64,000 bases of DNA, taken from positions 124,001 to 188,000 of the forward strand of contig NZ_SZVO01000001.1 of assembly GCF_005280585.1 (NCBI RefSeq), written 5' to 3'. Position numbers and translations under genes: made by a program. Source of the stretch: Dyadobacter frigoris (lineage in GTDB: Bacteria; Bacteroidota; Bacteroidia; Cytophagales; Spirosomataceae). Shown here piece by piece: positions 52,380-61,285 of this stretch. The notes beneath the pieces were generated by a model. The model was not told the origin of the DNA and searched no databases. It saw only the letters and a program-made list of their open reading frames with translations. How positions within the stretch are numbered: position 1 is the stretch's first letter; each line of letters begins with the position of its first letter.

Positions 52380-54146
52380 CTAATATCCAACGCTCGTATC
52401 GTCGCCTCGCGGATCAGAACCGCCTTCGAGCGAGCCGTCAGGTAGCACGAGAATACAATCCATCCGGCCGATGGAATTGCGCTGTTGCTCAATGATATAA
52501 CTTCTGCTTTGTAGTTTTTTAATCGTGTTTTCGGAGAAAGCGCCGGCTTCAAAAACGGTTTTATCCGGAAGCCATTGGTGGTGAAATTTGAAAGCATTTA
52601 CGGCTTGCTGCATTGTCATACCATGTTCAAGAACGTTCAAAACAGTTTGGTAAACGGACGTGATGATCGTAGAACCGCCAGGCGTACCAACCACCATAAA
52701 TAACTTTCCATCTTTTTCCACGATCGTTGGCGTCATCGAAGACAACATTCGTTTTCCGGGAGCGATGGCGTTCGCTTTGTTTCCAACCAGTCCGTACATA
52801 TTTGGCGCACCGGCTTTCACACTGAAATCGTCCATTTCATTATTCATAAAAAATCCTGCGCCTTTCACAATAACACGACTTCCATAACCGCCATTCAAAG
52901 TCGTTGTCACGGAAACTGCGTTTCCTTCCTTGTCCACAACTGAAAAATGTGTGGTTTCCGTACTTTCATAACCCGGGAAAACGCCGCCGGTTACGTTTTT
53001 GGAATCCGTAGCTTTGTCAAAAGAAAAATCTTTCCAACGCTGCTGTAAGTAATTCTTACTTAATAAAGTTTCCGTAGGGATTTTGACAAAATCAGGGTCG
53101 CCAAGGAATTTGGCACGATCAGCATACACGCGTCTTTCTGCTTCAATCATCACCTGCACCGTTGAATCCGAATTCCATCCCCATTTTTTCAAAGGATAAG
53201 GTTCTACCATTTTCAATAGTTGAACCAAGGCAATTCCACCACTGGAAGGCGCCGCCATTGTTATTATTTTGTAATTCTTATAGTTGTCCGAAACTGTTTC
53301 CCTCCATTTTGCATGATATTCGGAAAGATCTTTTTTGCTGATAATTCCTTCATGATTATACTTCATGTCCTTCGCCAGAAGTCTGGCCACTTTTCCGGAA
53401 TAAAAACCTTTACGGCCTTTTTTCTGAATACGGGCTAATACTTTCCCCAAATCTTTCTGAACAAGCGTATCTCCGGCAGACCAATCTTTTCCATCCGGAC
53501 GCTGAAAATATTTAGTTCCGGGATTTAATTTGATGATATCTTTTTTAATTGAATTAAGGCTGCGGGCTTCTCTTTCAGTTTGAACAACACCTTTTACCGC
53601 GAGGTCAATTGCAGGCTGCAAAATTTCTTTCCACGAAAGTTTTCCGTATTTAGCATGTGCTTCGACCATACCATCGACTGAGCCGGGAACTCCCGAGGCA
53701 AGTCTTCCCAGAATACTAAGCTGAGGAATTACGTTGCCGTCCTTATCCAGATACATATCCCTGAAACTCTTGGCAGGTCCTTTTTCACGATAATCGATAC
53801 TTGACGTTTTCCCGGTTTTGTCACGAATTACCATAAAACCACCGCCACCAATATTCCCGGCAGAAGGATGCACAACAGCTAATGCAAACTGAACGGCCAC
53901 CGCAGCGTCAATCGCATTTCCGCCTGCTTTCAAAATATCAACACCAACTCTGGAAGCTTCCGGATGCGCAGATGCTACTACACCGTTTTTTGCATAAACG
54001 CCGACACGATCATTATAAAAAGGTTTTTGGTTAGGATCATCGGTAAGGAATTGATAAAAGCCCTGCGATTCTTTTACGGGCTGCTGAGCCGCCAAAAGGC
54101 CTGACAATAAGCAAAAAGAGGAAATGAGGATGTAGCGTATAGACAT
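52380..54146 (-). CDS. ggt: Gamma-glutamyltransferase
   Basis: A 588-residue exported Ntn hydrolase, signal peptide ending LLAAQ. It degrades glutathione by transferring or hydrolysing the gamma-glutamyl group. Autocleavage is expected before T398, the first residue of TTHFSVVDKEGNAVSVTTTLN, which becomes the nucleophile. The G-G-G-F site GNIGGGGFMVI and the R in YREKGP are also family features. The C-terminal part GTPGGSTIITSVYQTVLNVLEHG is normal. It converges with the cupin gene over 15 bp. Confidence 0.95.
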   Translation of the reverse strand: MSIRYILISSFCLLSGLLAAQQPVKESQGFYQFLTDDPNQKPFYNDRVGVYAKNGVVASAHPEASRVGVDILKAGGNAIDAAVAVQFALAVVHPSAGNIGGGGFMVIRDKTGKTSSIDYREKGPAKSFRDMYLDKDGNVIPQLSILGRLASGVPGSVDGMVEAHAKYGKLSWKEILQPAIDLAVKGVVQTEREARSLNSIKKDIIKLNPGTKYFQRPDGKDWSAGDTLVQKDLGKVLARIQKKGRKGFYSGKVARLLAKDMKYNHEGIISKKDLSEYHAKWRETVSDNYKNYKIITMAAPSSGGIALVQLLKMVEPYPLKKWGWNSDSTVQVMIEAERRVYADRAKFLGDPDFVKIPTETLLSKNYLQQRWKDFSFDKATDSKNVTGGVFPGYESTETTHFSVVDKEGNAVSVTTTLNGGYGSRVIVKGAGFFMNNEMDDFSVKAGAPNMYGLVGNKANAIAPGKRMLSSMTPTIVEKDGKLFMVVGTPGGSTIITSVYQTVLNVLEHGMTMQQAVNAFKFHHQWLPDKTVFEAGAFSENTIKKLQSRSYIIEQQRNSIGRMDCILVLPDGSLEGGSDPRGDDTSVGY

Positions 54147-54380
54147 GTTTTGGTGATCAGAGATTGTAAACGTAATTTAGTAAATGTAAGTAAGAGGAAT
54201 GTCATGATCCGTGATATTTGAAATAATTTCTGAGAATTATAGTATGATTACCACCTTATTAAGCTGCTCAAACGCTGAAAATGCCTTTTATACTAATTTG
54301 TTTCTGAGGGCAATTCTTTTCGGTTAACTTTTCGAATTCAATCTTGTATATGAAGATAAAATTTACGCTAACTGGTCCTT

Positions 54381-55622
54381 ATGAAATTTCTACGGCAAAT
54401 ATTTGAAAGTTTTCGGTTTGCCTGGCAGGCATTGCAATCGAATATTACCCGGACTACGCTATCACTTCTTGGCGTAACCGTAGGTATTTTCGCCATTGTT
54501 GCCGTTTTTACGATTGTGGATTCTTTGGAAAAAAGTATTCGTGATAGTATGAGTGCAATCGGCGAAAAGGTTTTATATGTTCAAAAATGGCCGTGGGGTT
54601 TTGGAGGAGAATATCAGTGGTGGAAATATTTTCAGTGGCCCAGTCCTTCCAATTCTGAATACAAATATCTGTATGATAATCTTGAAAACGCCAGCGCAGT
54701 AGCCGTAATGGATTTCAAAGGAAATATTACTTTGAAAAACGGATCCAGCAGTATTGACGCGCTGATTCAGGGTGTTTCTTATGAATACAATGAAATTTCT
54801 GATGTCCCATTAGCGACAGGGCGCTATTTTATCCCACTCGAAACTACCAATGCAAGAAATGTAGCGATTATCGGTGCTGATATTGCACAGGCGCTTTTCC
54901 CGAATCAGGTTGCCGAAGGAAAGATTTTTAAGCTGAATGGAAATAAATTTACGGTTATTGGGGTCCAGATCAAAAAGGGGGAGAGCCTGGTTGACTTTGG
55001 AGGAAATCCGGATAAAAAATGTATTATAACCTATGGTGCCTTTGCAAAACTCTTTCAGTCAGGACGGCCAGATCCTGATATTGTTGTGAAAGCTAAGGAA
55101 AGTGATGAAGGGATGAAGGAAGTGGAAGCGGAAGTGATCGGGTTAATGCGTACCAAACGAGGAATTAAGCCGAAAGACGAAAATAACTTTTCCATCAATA
55201 AGCCGGAAGCTGCTGCGCAGGCAGTGTCTGGATTATTTTCCGTTTTGTCGCTTGCAGGATGGGTAATCGGCAGTTTCTCAATTTTGGTAGGAGGGTTTGG
55301 AATTGCTAATATCATGTTTGTTTCTGTTAAAGAACGCACCAATCTGATTGGTATACAGAAATCACTAGGAGCTAAAAATTATTCTATACTTTTCCAGTTT
55401 CTTTTCGAGGCCGTCATGTTGAGTTTGGTCGGGGGATTGGTAGGCATATTTTTAGTATACCTTTTATCCTTTATGCAACTGGGGACGCTGGTTATTATTC
55501 TGACGCCGGGAAATATAATACTTGGCTTATCCGTTTCCTGCATTATTGGTGTTTTATCAGGCATTGTTCCTGCGATGCTGGCATCCAGAATGGATCCTGT
55601 GATTGCCATCAGAGCGAAATAA
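54381..55622 (+). CDS. ABC transporter permease, MacB/FtsX type
   Basis: A 413-residue permease. A first membrane segment (about 23-45: TTLSLLGVTVGIFAIVAVF) is followed by a large periplasmic MacB-type domain (about 50-270), then three membrane segments near 288-312, 335-365 and 375-400 with the FtsX signature GIANIMFVSVKERTNLIGIQKSLGA. MacB-like systems work with an ATPase and sometimes TolC-like pores. No ATPase gene is beside it, so its partner is encoded elsewhere. Confidence 0.93.
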   Translation: MKFLRQIFESFRFAWQALQSNITRTTLSLLGVTVGIFAIVAVFTIVDSLEKSIRDSMSAIGEKVLYVQKWPWGFGGEYQWWKYFQWPSPSNSEYKYLYDNLENASAVAVMDFKGNITLKNGSSSIDALIQGVSYEYNEISDVPLATGRYFIPLETTNARNVAIIGADIAQALFPNQVAEGKIFKLNGNKFTVIGVQIKKGESLVDFGGNPDKKCIITYGAFAKLFQSGRPDPDIVVKAKESDEGMKEVEAEVIGLMRTKRGIKPKDENNFSINKPEAAAQAVSGLFSVLSLAGWVIGSFSILVGGFGIANIMFVSVKERTNLIGIQKSLGAKNYSILFQFLFEAVMLSLVGGLVGIFLVYLLSFMQLGTLVIILTPGNIILGLSVSCIIGVLSGIVPAMLASRMDPVIAIRAK

Positions 55623-55695
55623 GGAGTAGGAAAAATCATTCAGTTTTCCGAAGTTGCTTTAAATATCACACAAAATTATAACTGACGAACTAATC

Positions 55696-56145
55696 ATGCG
55701 TAAATGGGTCATTCTCTTCGTTCTCCTGGCTATTATTTTTGGAGTTCTATATTATCTAACCTTCGGATATTACAGTGAAGGTAAAAGAGGCGGATTTATT
55801 ACCCGTCTCAGCAATAAAGGATATGTTTTTAAAACCTATGAAGGAGAATTGAAAATGGGCGGTTTGTATGAAGGAGACGGTTCCCTGAATGCATCCGAAT
55901 GGACTTTCTCCGTAAGCGGAAAAAATAAAGATGCCATTGCAAAATTGGAACAGGCCATTGCAAGCGGTCACCGGGTTTCATTGACTTATGAAGAAAAATT
56001 CTTCAATCTTCCCTGGAATGGAGATACGAAATTTTTTGTAACGAATGTCGAAGTATTGGCAGGCAGCGCAACCCAAAATCCAAACAATTTCCCAAAAGTC
56101 CAGCCAGAGCAGCCGACTGAAATTGATACGGCTAAGGTTTTATAA
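55696..56145 (+). CDS. Small single-span membrane protein of unknown function
   Basis: 149 residues, with one N-terminal membrane helix (about 4-24) and a soluble domain. Blocks YYSEGKRGGFITRLSNKGYVFKTYEGEL, SVSGKNKD, VSLTYEEKFFNLPWNGDTKFFVTNVE are conserved in a Bacteroidota family. Databases often label it 6-phosphogluconate dehydrogenase, but it has no dinucleotide fold and is much too short, so that name should not be trusted. It lies 73 bp after the permease gene and may share its transcript. Confidence 0.75.
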   Translation: MRKWVILFVLLAIIFGVLYYLTFGYYSEGKRGGFITRLSNKGYVFKTYEGELKMGGLYEGDGSLNASEWTFSVSGKNKDAIAKLEQAIASGHRVSLTYEEKFFNLPWNGDTKFFVTNVEVLAGSATQNPNNFPKVQPEQPTEIDTAKVL

Positions 56146-56149
56146 TTTT

Positions 56150-56309
56150 GAATGATAGAATGAGTGAATGATAGAATGGGGGATACAAACTTAATGTCCC
56201 GAACTGCTTTTTGTTTTGGACGAATTTGCTGTTACTCCATACCGTGTTATTCATATCAAAGAAAATAGAATGAGCGATCCCATTCACTCATTCTATCATT
56301 CACTCATTC
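56150..56309. repeat. Inverted 8-bp tandem repeats flanking a 97-bp segment
   Basis: At 56150-56181 the sequence is four 8-mers GAATGATA, GAATGAGT, GAATGATA, GAATGGGG. At 56279-56309 the reverse complement of the same kind of tandem (GAATGAGT, GAATGATA, GAATGAGT, GAATGGG) appears. The arms can pair imperfectly over about 30 bp around the 97-bp middle, which has no gene. It may terminate both flanking convergent genes or be a small mobile or repeat element. Confidence 0.7.
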
Positions 56310-56318
56310 AAAATTATT

Positions 56319-56654
56319 TTATCCTCCCGCTTTTTTGGCTTTGTAATTCTTTCCAACCAGCCAGGCGATTACTTTTTCGCGGTGATCTCCCTGGATCAGG
56401 ATTTCTTCATCTTTTACGGAGCCTCCGCTGCCGCAAAGAACTTTTATTTGCTTTCCTAATGCTTCCAAATCGGCCAATGTTCCGATAAAACCTTTTACAA
56501 CGGTAATTACTTTTCCGCCACCTTTTCTGTCGAGCCAGACGCGTAAATCCTGTTGTGCTGGTGCTAAGGTTTCTGCTTCATCCTGACTGGAATCGGAATA
56601 CTCGAAATCGGGATTTGTTGAATAAATAACCCCTGAGCGGTTCTTTTTAGACAT
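56319..56654 (-). CDS. SUI1/eIF1-like translation factor (YciH type)
   Basis: A 111-residue protein from the ATG at 56654 (MSKKNRSGVIYSTNP). The SUI1 domain is at about 45-108: LRVWLDRKGGGKVITVVKGFIG, LGKQIKVLCGSGGSVKDEEILIQGDHREKVIAWLVGK. Bacterial YciH-like proteins resemble eukaryotic eIF1, and their function in translation is little known. The longer frame up to 56687 lacks support. It lies 33 bp after the lipid kinase gene on the same strand. Confidence 0.9.
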   Translation of the reverse strand: MSKKNRSGVIYSTNPDFEYSDSSQDEAETLAPAQQDLRVWLDRKGGGKVITVVKGFIGTLADLEALGKQIKVLCGSGGSVKDEEILIQGDHREKVIAWLVGKNYKAKKAGG

Positions 56655-56687
56655 AATGAGATTAAGATTTGAGATTTTGCAAATCAA

Positions 56688-57563
56688 TTAAACGATAACC
56701 CGTAAACTTTTTGGTTTGATTTTTATTTCAATTCGCGTAGTTTCCAGTTGTAAAGGTTCGCCGTCGTAATGGATCATTGGCGGTTTGTCAGCCTCAACAA
56801 CAGCATCCTGGGCCAATTGATATGAAATATATTTTGAAGGTTTCAGCGTTTTTGTAAAAAGCCGGTAAGTCAGATTCGAGCCGTACCATTTTGGAAAGGG
56901 AATAATGGTACAAACATCCAGCAAACCATCGAATAAACTGGCCTGCGGTGCTACCCAGGCATTATTTCCGTATTGGCCGGCATTGGCAAAGGATAAGGAA
57001 AATACTTCTATTTTCTTACCATTTAATGTATAAGTCTGAGGTTTGTAATTCCAGTAAGATTTAAGTGAAACACTCAGATAAGTCGCCAGACCGCGTGAAT
57101 TTTGTTTGCTGAACAAATCGCCCACATAAGCGTCAAAACCCATTCCTGCGGTACAGAAAAAAGGAATTCCGTTCAGTTCAGCAGAATCAATGGTATTAAT
57201 TGAACCCGCAAAAAGGCTTTTCAAACCAGCATCCAGTTTTAACGGCAATCCTAAATGACGGGCAAGTCCGTTTCCGGAACCAAGTGCGAGTATTCCAAGA
57301 GGCGTTGAACGGTTTACCAGCGCTTTGGCTACTTCGTTTACTGTGCCATCGCCGCCGACGGCAACTACTGCTTTCCAGTTTTCTTTGTCCAAATTTTCCT
57401 TAACCAGCTCCGTGGCGTGCCCGCGTCCTTCCGTAAAAATAATTTGAGATATTCCTCCTTTGTTTTTTACAAAGTTTTCGATTGCATTTGAAATCTTTTC
57501 AGGGTGCTGTCCGATGGACGTGCCGGAACTTGGGTTTATAATAAATAAATAGGAATCTGCCAC
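56688..57563 (-). CDS. Diacylglycerol kinase-like lipid kinase (YegS/LCB5 family)
   Basis: A 291-residue kinase. The ATP-site motif VVAVGGDGTVNEVAKAL (about 65-81) with GGDGT is decisive, and NPSSGTS near residue 11, GSGNGLARHLG and IDSAELNG are further family blocks. Members phosphorylate diacylglycerol, sphingoid bases or undecaprenol. Bacteroidota make sphingolipids, so a sphingoid-base kinase role is possible but unshown. A 39-residue membrane peptide is encoded just upstream, ending 3 bp before this ATG, and SUI1 lies downstream. Confidence 0.92.
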   Translation of the reverse strand: MADSYLFIINPSSGTSIGQHPEKISNAIENFVKNKGGISQIIFTEGRGHATELVKENLDKENWKAVVAVGGDGTVNEVAKALVNRSTPLGILALGSGNGLARHLGLPLKLDAGLKSLFAGSINTIDSAELNGIPFFCTAGMGFDAYVGDLFSKQNSRGLATYLSVSLKSYWNYKPQTYTLNGKKIEVFSLSFANAGQYGNNAWVAPQASLFDGLLDVCTIIPFPKWYGSNLTYRLFTKTLKPSKYISYQLAQDAVVEADKPPMIHYDGEPLQLETTRIEIKIKPKSLRVIV

Positions 57564-57566
57564 GGA

Positions 57567-57686
57567 TCAAGCGAAAAATAAAAAAAGAATACCTATAAAA
57601 ATGATAATAAAAAGGTAGTATAAGCCATCGATAAAAGGATATTTTTGTCGGTCCAGCTTTTTGAAAATATCATTAAACTTGCTCAT
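57567..57686 (-). CDS. 39-residue membrane peptide upstream of the lipid kinase
   Basis: An uninterrupted minus-strand frame from ATG (57686) to TGA (57567) codes for 39 residues: a charged start (MSKFNDIFKKLDRQKYPFIDG) and one hydrophobic span of about 17 residues (LYYLFIIIFIGILFLFFA). The stop lies 3 bp before the kinase start, so translation is very likely coupled. A cytoplasmic basic N-terminus followed by one helix suggests a membrane anchor or adaptor for the kinase. Short length and no known family limit certainty. Confidence 0.65.
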   Translation of the reverse strand: MSKFNDIFKKLDRQKYPFIDGLYYLFIIIFIGILFLFFA

Positions 57687-57806
57687 TTTGCCAGTCAGTT
57701 TTGCTAATGTTTGAGTTCCGGGGCTATTTTGAAGTAAACTCCCCCGGAAAGAATCTTTCCTGTATCTTTAAACGAAAGAAACATTTTACAAAAATCCGTA
57801 AAAAAT

Positions 57807-58238
57807 ATGAGAAACTGTGTTTTAACATTATTTCTATTATCACTGACCACTTTTGTAATGGCCCAGTCGAAGGCCGACCGCGATGAAATTTATGCCATTT
57901 TGAAACGGCAGAATGGAGACTGGAACCGTGGTGATGTAAAATCGTTCATGAAAGGTTACTGGGAATCTGATTCACTTATGTTTGTAGGAAAACCCGGTGT
58001 GACCTATGGCTATAAAAAAACCTATGAAAATTATTTAAAGCGTTATCCGGATCGTGCTTCGATGGGAACGTTAAAATTTGAATTCATAAATTTGTCATTT
58101 CCTGCAAAAGATGTGGCCTTTTTGGTAGGAAAATATAGTCTGAAAAGGCCGGTAAAAGGAGATGTAAGTGGTCACTACACTTTGCTCTGGAAAAAATTAA
58201 AAGGAAAATGGACAATTATCTGTGATCATTCAAGCTAA
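57807..58238 (+). CDS. Secreted DUF4440 / SnoaL-like (NTF2-fold) protein
   Basis: 143 residues with a signal peptide (MRNCVLTLFLLSLTTFVMAQ). The mature domain is a single NTF2-like fold: DEIYAILKRQNGDWNRGDVKSFMKGYWESDSLMFVG, YENYLKRYPDR, and end SGHYTLLWKKLKGKWTIICDHSS. DUF4440 proteins are often hydrolase-like or binding proteins with no known role. It lies 40 bp before nhaA. Confidence 0.9.
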   Translation: MRNCVLTLFLLSLTTFVMAQSKADRDEIYAILKRQNGDWNRGDVKSFMKGYWESDSLMFVGKPGVTYGYKKTYENYLKRYPDRASMGTLKFEFINLSFPAKDVAFLVGKYSLKRPVKGDVSGHYTLLWKKLKGKWTIICDHSS

Positions 58239-58277
58239 TAAGACCATTTGACTCAATAGAAATTATACGATAAATGC

Positions 58278-59450
58278 ATGTCTGATTTAAAACAAGGAAC
58301 GTTAACAAGAATACTTATTAATCCGATTAAAGATCTGGCGGATACCGGGAGATTATCAGGAATACTTTTGCTGATAGCAACGGCGATTTCTTTGATACTG
58401 GCTAATTTATCTGGTGGACACGATTATCTCTCTTTTTGGCATAAAGAAATACACCTTGGCCCATTGGAAAAAAGTATCGAACACTGGGTCAATGATGGAT
58501 TAATGGTGGTATTTTTCTTTTTCGTAGGATTAGAAATAAAACGAGAAGTTTTGGATGGTGAACTGGCATCCGTGCAAAAAGCCTTATTGCCGACCGTGGC
58601 TGCTATTGGCGGAGTAATGATGCCTGCGATTATTTATTTTTCACTGAATAGAACAGGTCCTTCGTCACATGGCTGGGCAATTCCCACGGCTACGGATATC
58701 GCTTTTTCATTAGGAATATTATCGCTTTTGGGAGATCGGGTTCCTTTCAGCCTTAAAGTTTTTTTAACTGCACTTGCGGTGATTGATGATTTAATTGCGG
58801 TACTGATTATTGCTGTTTTTTACACGAGCAATATTCAAACGAATATGCTTTTGTATGCAGCAGGCATTGTCGCAGTTCTTTCTATGCTGAATTATTTTAA
58901 AGTGGAAGCAACAATCTGGTATCTTCTGCTCGGAGGAATTCTCTGGTATTTTGTATTGAAATCGGGAATTCATGCTACCATTGCAGGTGTATTATTAGCC
59001 ATGACAATTCCGCTTCATAAAATTCCAAAACTTGAACATGCTCTGCATAAGCCAGTTAATTATTTGATCATGCCAATTTTTGCATTGGCTAATACTGCTA
59101 TAATTTTACCAAACAACATTGCAGGATTACTGATGTCGCCGCTAAGTTTTGGTGTGATTTTGGGTTTGACAATCGGGAAACCGTTAGGTATTGTAGGTTT
59201 GTCATGGTTGGCTGTGAAAGCAAAACTTGCAAAATTGCCTCAGGAAATTAGCTGGAAACATATGACCGGACTGGGTTTTACGGCCGGAATTGGCTTTACA
59301 ATGTCCATTTTTATCGCGTCACTTTCTTTTAAAGATATTGAACTTCAAAACAGTGCGAAGATTGCCATCATCGTCGGAACATCAGTTTCTGCCATTATTG
59401 GATTGATCTGGTTAACGCAAATTGGCAAAGTTCCGGCGGAGGAAAATTAA
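58278..59450 (+). CDS. nhaA: Na+/H+ antiporter NhaA
   Basis: A 390-residue inner-membrane antiporter that exports Na+ in exchange for protons, important at high pH and salt. The family marks are the start LINPIKDLADTGRLSGILLLIATAISLILANL, LMVVFFFFVGLEIKREVLDGELAS, the unwound TM4 region AIPTATDIAFSLGIL, and the TM5 pair VIDDLIAVLII with the two essential Asp. Length is normal. It ends in a strong bidirectional terminator. Confidence 0.96.
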   Translation: MSDLKQGTLTRILINPIKDLADTGRLSGILLLIATAISLILANLSGGHDYLSFWHKEIHLGPLEKSIEHWVNDGLMVVFFFFVGLEIKREVLDGELASVQKALLPTVAAIGGVMMPAIIYFSLNRTGPSSHGWAIPTATDIAFSLGILSLLGDRVPFSLKVFLTALAVIDDLIAVLIIAVFYTSNIQTNMLLYAAGIVAVLSMLNYFKVEATIWYLLLGGILWYFVLKSGIHATIAGVLLAMTIPLHKIPKLEHALHKPVNYLIMPIFALANTAIILPNNIAGLLMSPLSFGVILGLTIGKPLGIVGLSWLAVKAKLAKLPQEISWKHMTGLGFTAGIGFTMSIFIASLSFKDIELQNSAKIAIIVGTSVSAIIGLIWLTQIGKVPAEEN

Positions 59451-59470
59451 TGTTTCTGTATTTTTGATAA

Positions 59471-59509
59471 AAAAATGACCGGATTTGTCTGACAAATCCG
59501 GTCATTTTT
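59471..59509. terminator. Bidirectional terminator between nhaA and a lipoprotein gene
   Basis: Perfect 18-bp arms (59471-59488 and 59492-59509), core ATGACCGGATTTGT, loop CTG. T-runs on both sides. Confidence 0.93.
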
Positions 59510-59527
59510 CGTTTTGAAATATTCCTT

Positions 59528-60010
59528 TTATAATCTTTTCAAACTTAAAACTGCATTAACAGCAGCACCGGTTCCGGTAGTATTTGTGTTCACAACAATT
59601 TTCATGTCGTTCGTATTTTGAGTCAGCCCAAATGTGTTTGTTGTAGTGCCATTGGTCAAAATTAAATTTCCGCTGTCAACTTTCCATGTGGTGGTACTCT
59701 CAATTTTTATCAAACCACCAATTAAAGCTACTGCGGCATCACAATCCGAAAGCGCGACTTTATTATCGGATGTAAAAGTAAATTTAAGACTGTAAATACA
59801 AGGTGCCAAAGCAGGCAGCAGATCAAGACCATTAATTGTAGTTCCGGCTGTTTCCGGGGCGATAGCGGTTAACTGCCATTTCCCTACGATGGGGTTATTG
59901 TCAACAGGTGTAGTCGTATCATCGTCATTGTTTTTACATGCTACGAAGACAATCGACATAAGAAGGAATGTTAAAAAAGCCGTTTTACTGAAACGATTAA
60001 AGATTTTCAT
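59528..60010 (-). CDS. Lipocalin-like lipoprotein
   Basis: 160 residues with a lipobox VFVAC (Cys25). The mature part starts with a short acidic linker (NNDDDTTTP) and then has the NPIVGKWQLTAIAP segment, typical of the lipocalin-like/DUF5004 families of Bacteroidota, with beta strands KFTFTSDNKVALSDCD and ESTTTWKVDSGNLILT. A disulfide between the two Cys residues is possible. Binds an unknown ligand at the outer membrane or periplasm. Single gene. Confidence 0.85.
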   Translation of the reverse strand: MKIFNRFSKTAFLTFLLMSIVFVACKNNDDDTTTPVDNNPIVGKWQLTAIAPETAGTTINGLDLLPALAPCIYSLKFTFTSDNKVALSDCDAAVALIGGLIKIESTTTWKVDSGNLILTNGTTTNTFGLTQNTNDMKIVVNTNTTGTGAAVNAVLSLKRL

Positions 60011-60155
60011 AGTGAAGGAATTAAGTGTTTAAGGTTCCAATACGATATTCAAACTTCAAAAATACTGTAAAAATTGTGCTGAATAGTAATTTCGGGTAGA
60101 ATGAATCGTAAATCTGAGTTAATGGCGAAGAATGATCGTTTGGATAGAAGCGGAT

Positions 60156-61151
60156 TTATTTCAATAAATTTTTCATGAAAAGATCCAGCAGAAGTTCGGC
60201 AGCGGGAACGGGGAGTTCGTTTCCTTCTTTTACCGATTTTTCTGACATAACAATTGCCTTTTTTACAATCGTATTTTCATAAAACAGACCTTCCAGTAAT
60301 TGTCGGATGTAATTATGCATCCATTCCAGGTTCTGCGCTTGTCTGTTTTTCTCAAAATATCCATTTTGAATAGTTGATTGCTGGTACTCTGTTATTAATT
60401 CCCAAAGTGAAGCAATTCCGGTTCCCTCCAGTGCAGAGCAGGTTACTACTTTTGTAATAAAATCTGAATCAGACTTTGGGAATAAGTGGAGTGCGTTTTG
60501 ATATTCTGTTACGGCCAGTTCCGCAGAAATTTTATTGGCACCGTCGGCTTTATTAATTGCAACGGCATCTGCCATTTCCATAATTCCTTTTTTGATTCCC
60601 TGAAGTTCATCTCCCGCGCCTGCAAGCATAAGCAGGAGGAAAAAATCACTCATACCTTTCACCAAAGTTTCGGATTGCCCCACACCAACAGTTTCAATAA
60701 TAATGACTTCATAACCTGCTGCTTCACATAATAGCATCGTTTCCCGTGTACTTCTGGCAACACCGCCAAGCGATAATCCGGATGCAGATGGACGAATAAA
60801 AGCAAGCGGATCTCTGGAAAGTTCTTCCATCCGGGTTTTATCCGCCAGAATACTTCCACCGGTTTTTTTACTTGAAGGATCAACAGTAAGTACGGCGACC
60901 TTTTTTTTCAGGGATGTGATATGTTTTCCAAAGGCTTCAATAAAAGTACTTTTTCCTACACCCGGAACACCGGTAATGCCAACACGCATCGCTTTTCCGG
61001 TATATGGAAGAATATTTTCCAATACCGCTTTTGCCAGTAACTTGTCGTTTTTGAGTTTGCTTTCAATCAGTGTGATCGCGCGGCTGAGAATAATCGTATC
61101 GCCCGAAAGGACACCTTTTGTATAGGCTTCAACAGATAAGCGCTGGCGCAT
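60156..61151 (-). CDS. meaB: Methylmalonyl-CoA mutase-associated GTPase MeaB
   Basis: A 331-residue G3E-family GTPase that guards and loads adenosylcobalamin onto methylmalonyl-CoA mutase. Walker A is GITGVPGVGKSTFIEAFG (about 58-75). DPSSKKTGGSILADKTRM, RPSASGLSLGGVARSTRE, ETVGVGQSE and NKADG are family blocks. The mutase genes are not adjacent, which is unusual but not rare in Bacteroidota. It is divergent from the M1 peptidase gene. Confidence 0.94.
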   Translation of the reverse strand: MRQRLSVEAYTKGVLSGDTIILSRAITLIESKLKNDKLLAKAVLENILPYTGKAMRVGITGVPGVGKSTFIEAFGKHITSLKKKVAVLTVDPSSKKTGGSILADKTRMEELSRDPLAFIRPSASGLSLGGVARSTRETMLLCEAAGYEVIIIETVGVGQSETLVKGMSDFFLLLMLAGAGDELQGIKKGIMEMADAVAINKADGANKISAELAVTEYQNALHLFPKSDSDFITKVVTCSALEGTGIASLWELITEYQQSTIQNGYFEKNRQAQNLEWMHNYIRQLLEGLFYENTIVKKAIVMSEKSVKEGNELPVPAAELLLDLFMKNLLK

Positions 61152-61285
61152 GGAGTTTCATTAAAAATGAAAAGTTTGTAAAATTCGCTAATGAATCGCA
61201 ATAATGAAACCTTTTTTATTCGAAAAAAGGCTAAAAGCCGTATATTGTTCGTTTAGAATTAATATTTTACTTTTCAACAATACGA

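Noticed and set aside
55696-56145. 6-phosphogluconate dehydrogenase label for the small membrane protein
   Set aside because: It has no Rossmann fold or catalytic residues and is only 149 residues with one membrane helix.
57701-57886. Plus-strand 61-residue frame before the DUF4440 gene
   Set aside because: It overlaps the real start of the DUF4440 gene in another frame and has no recognisable features.
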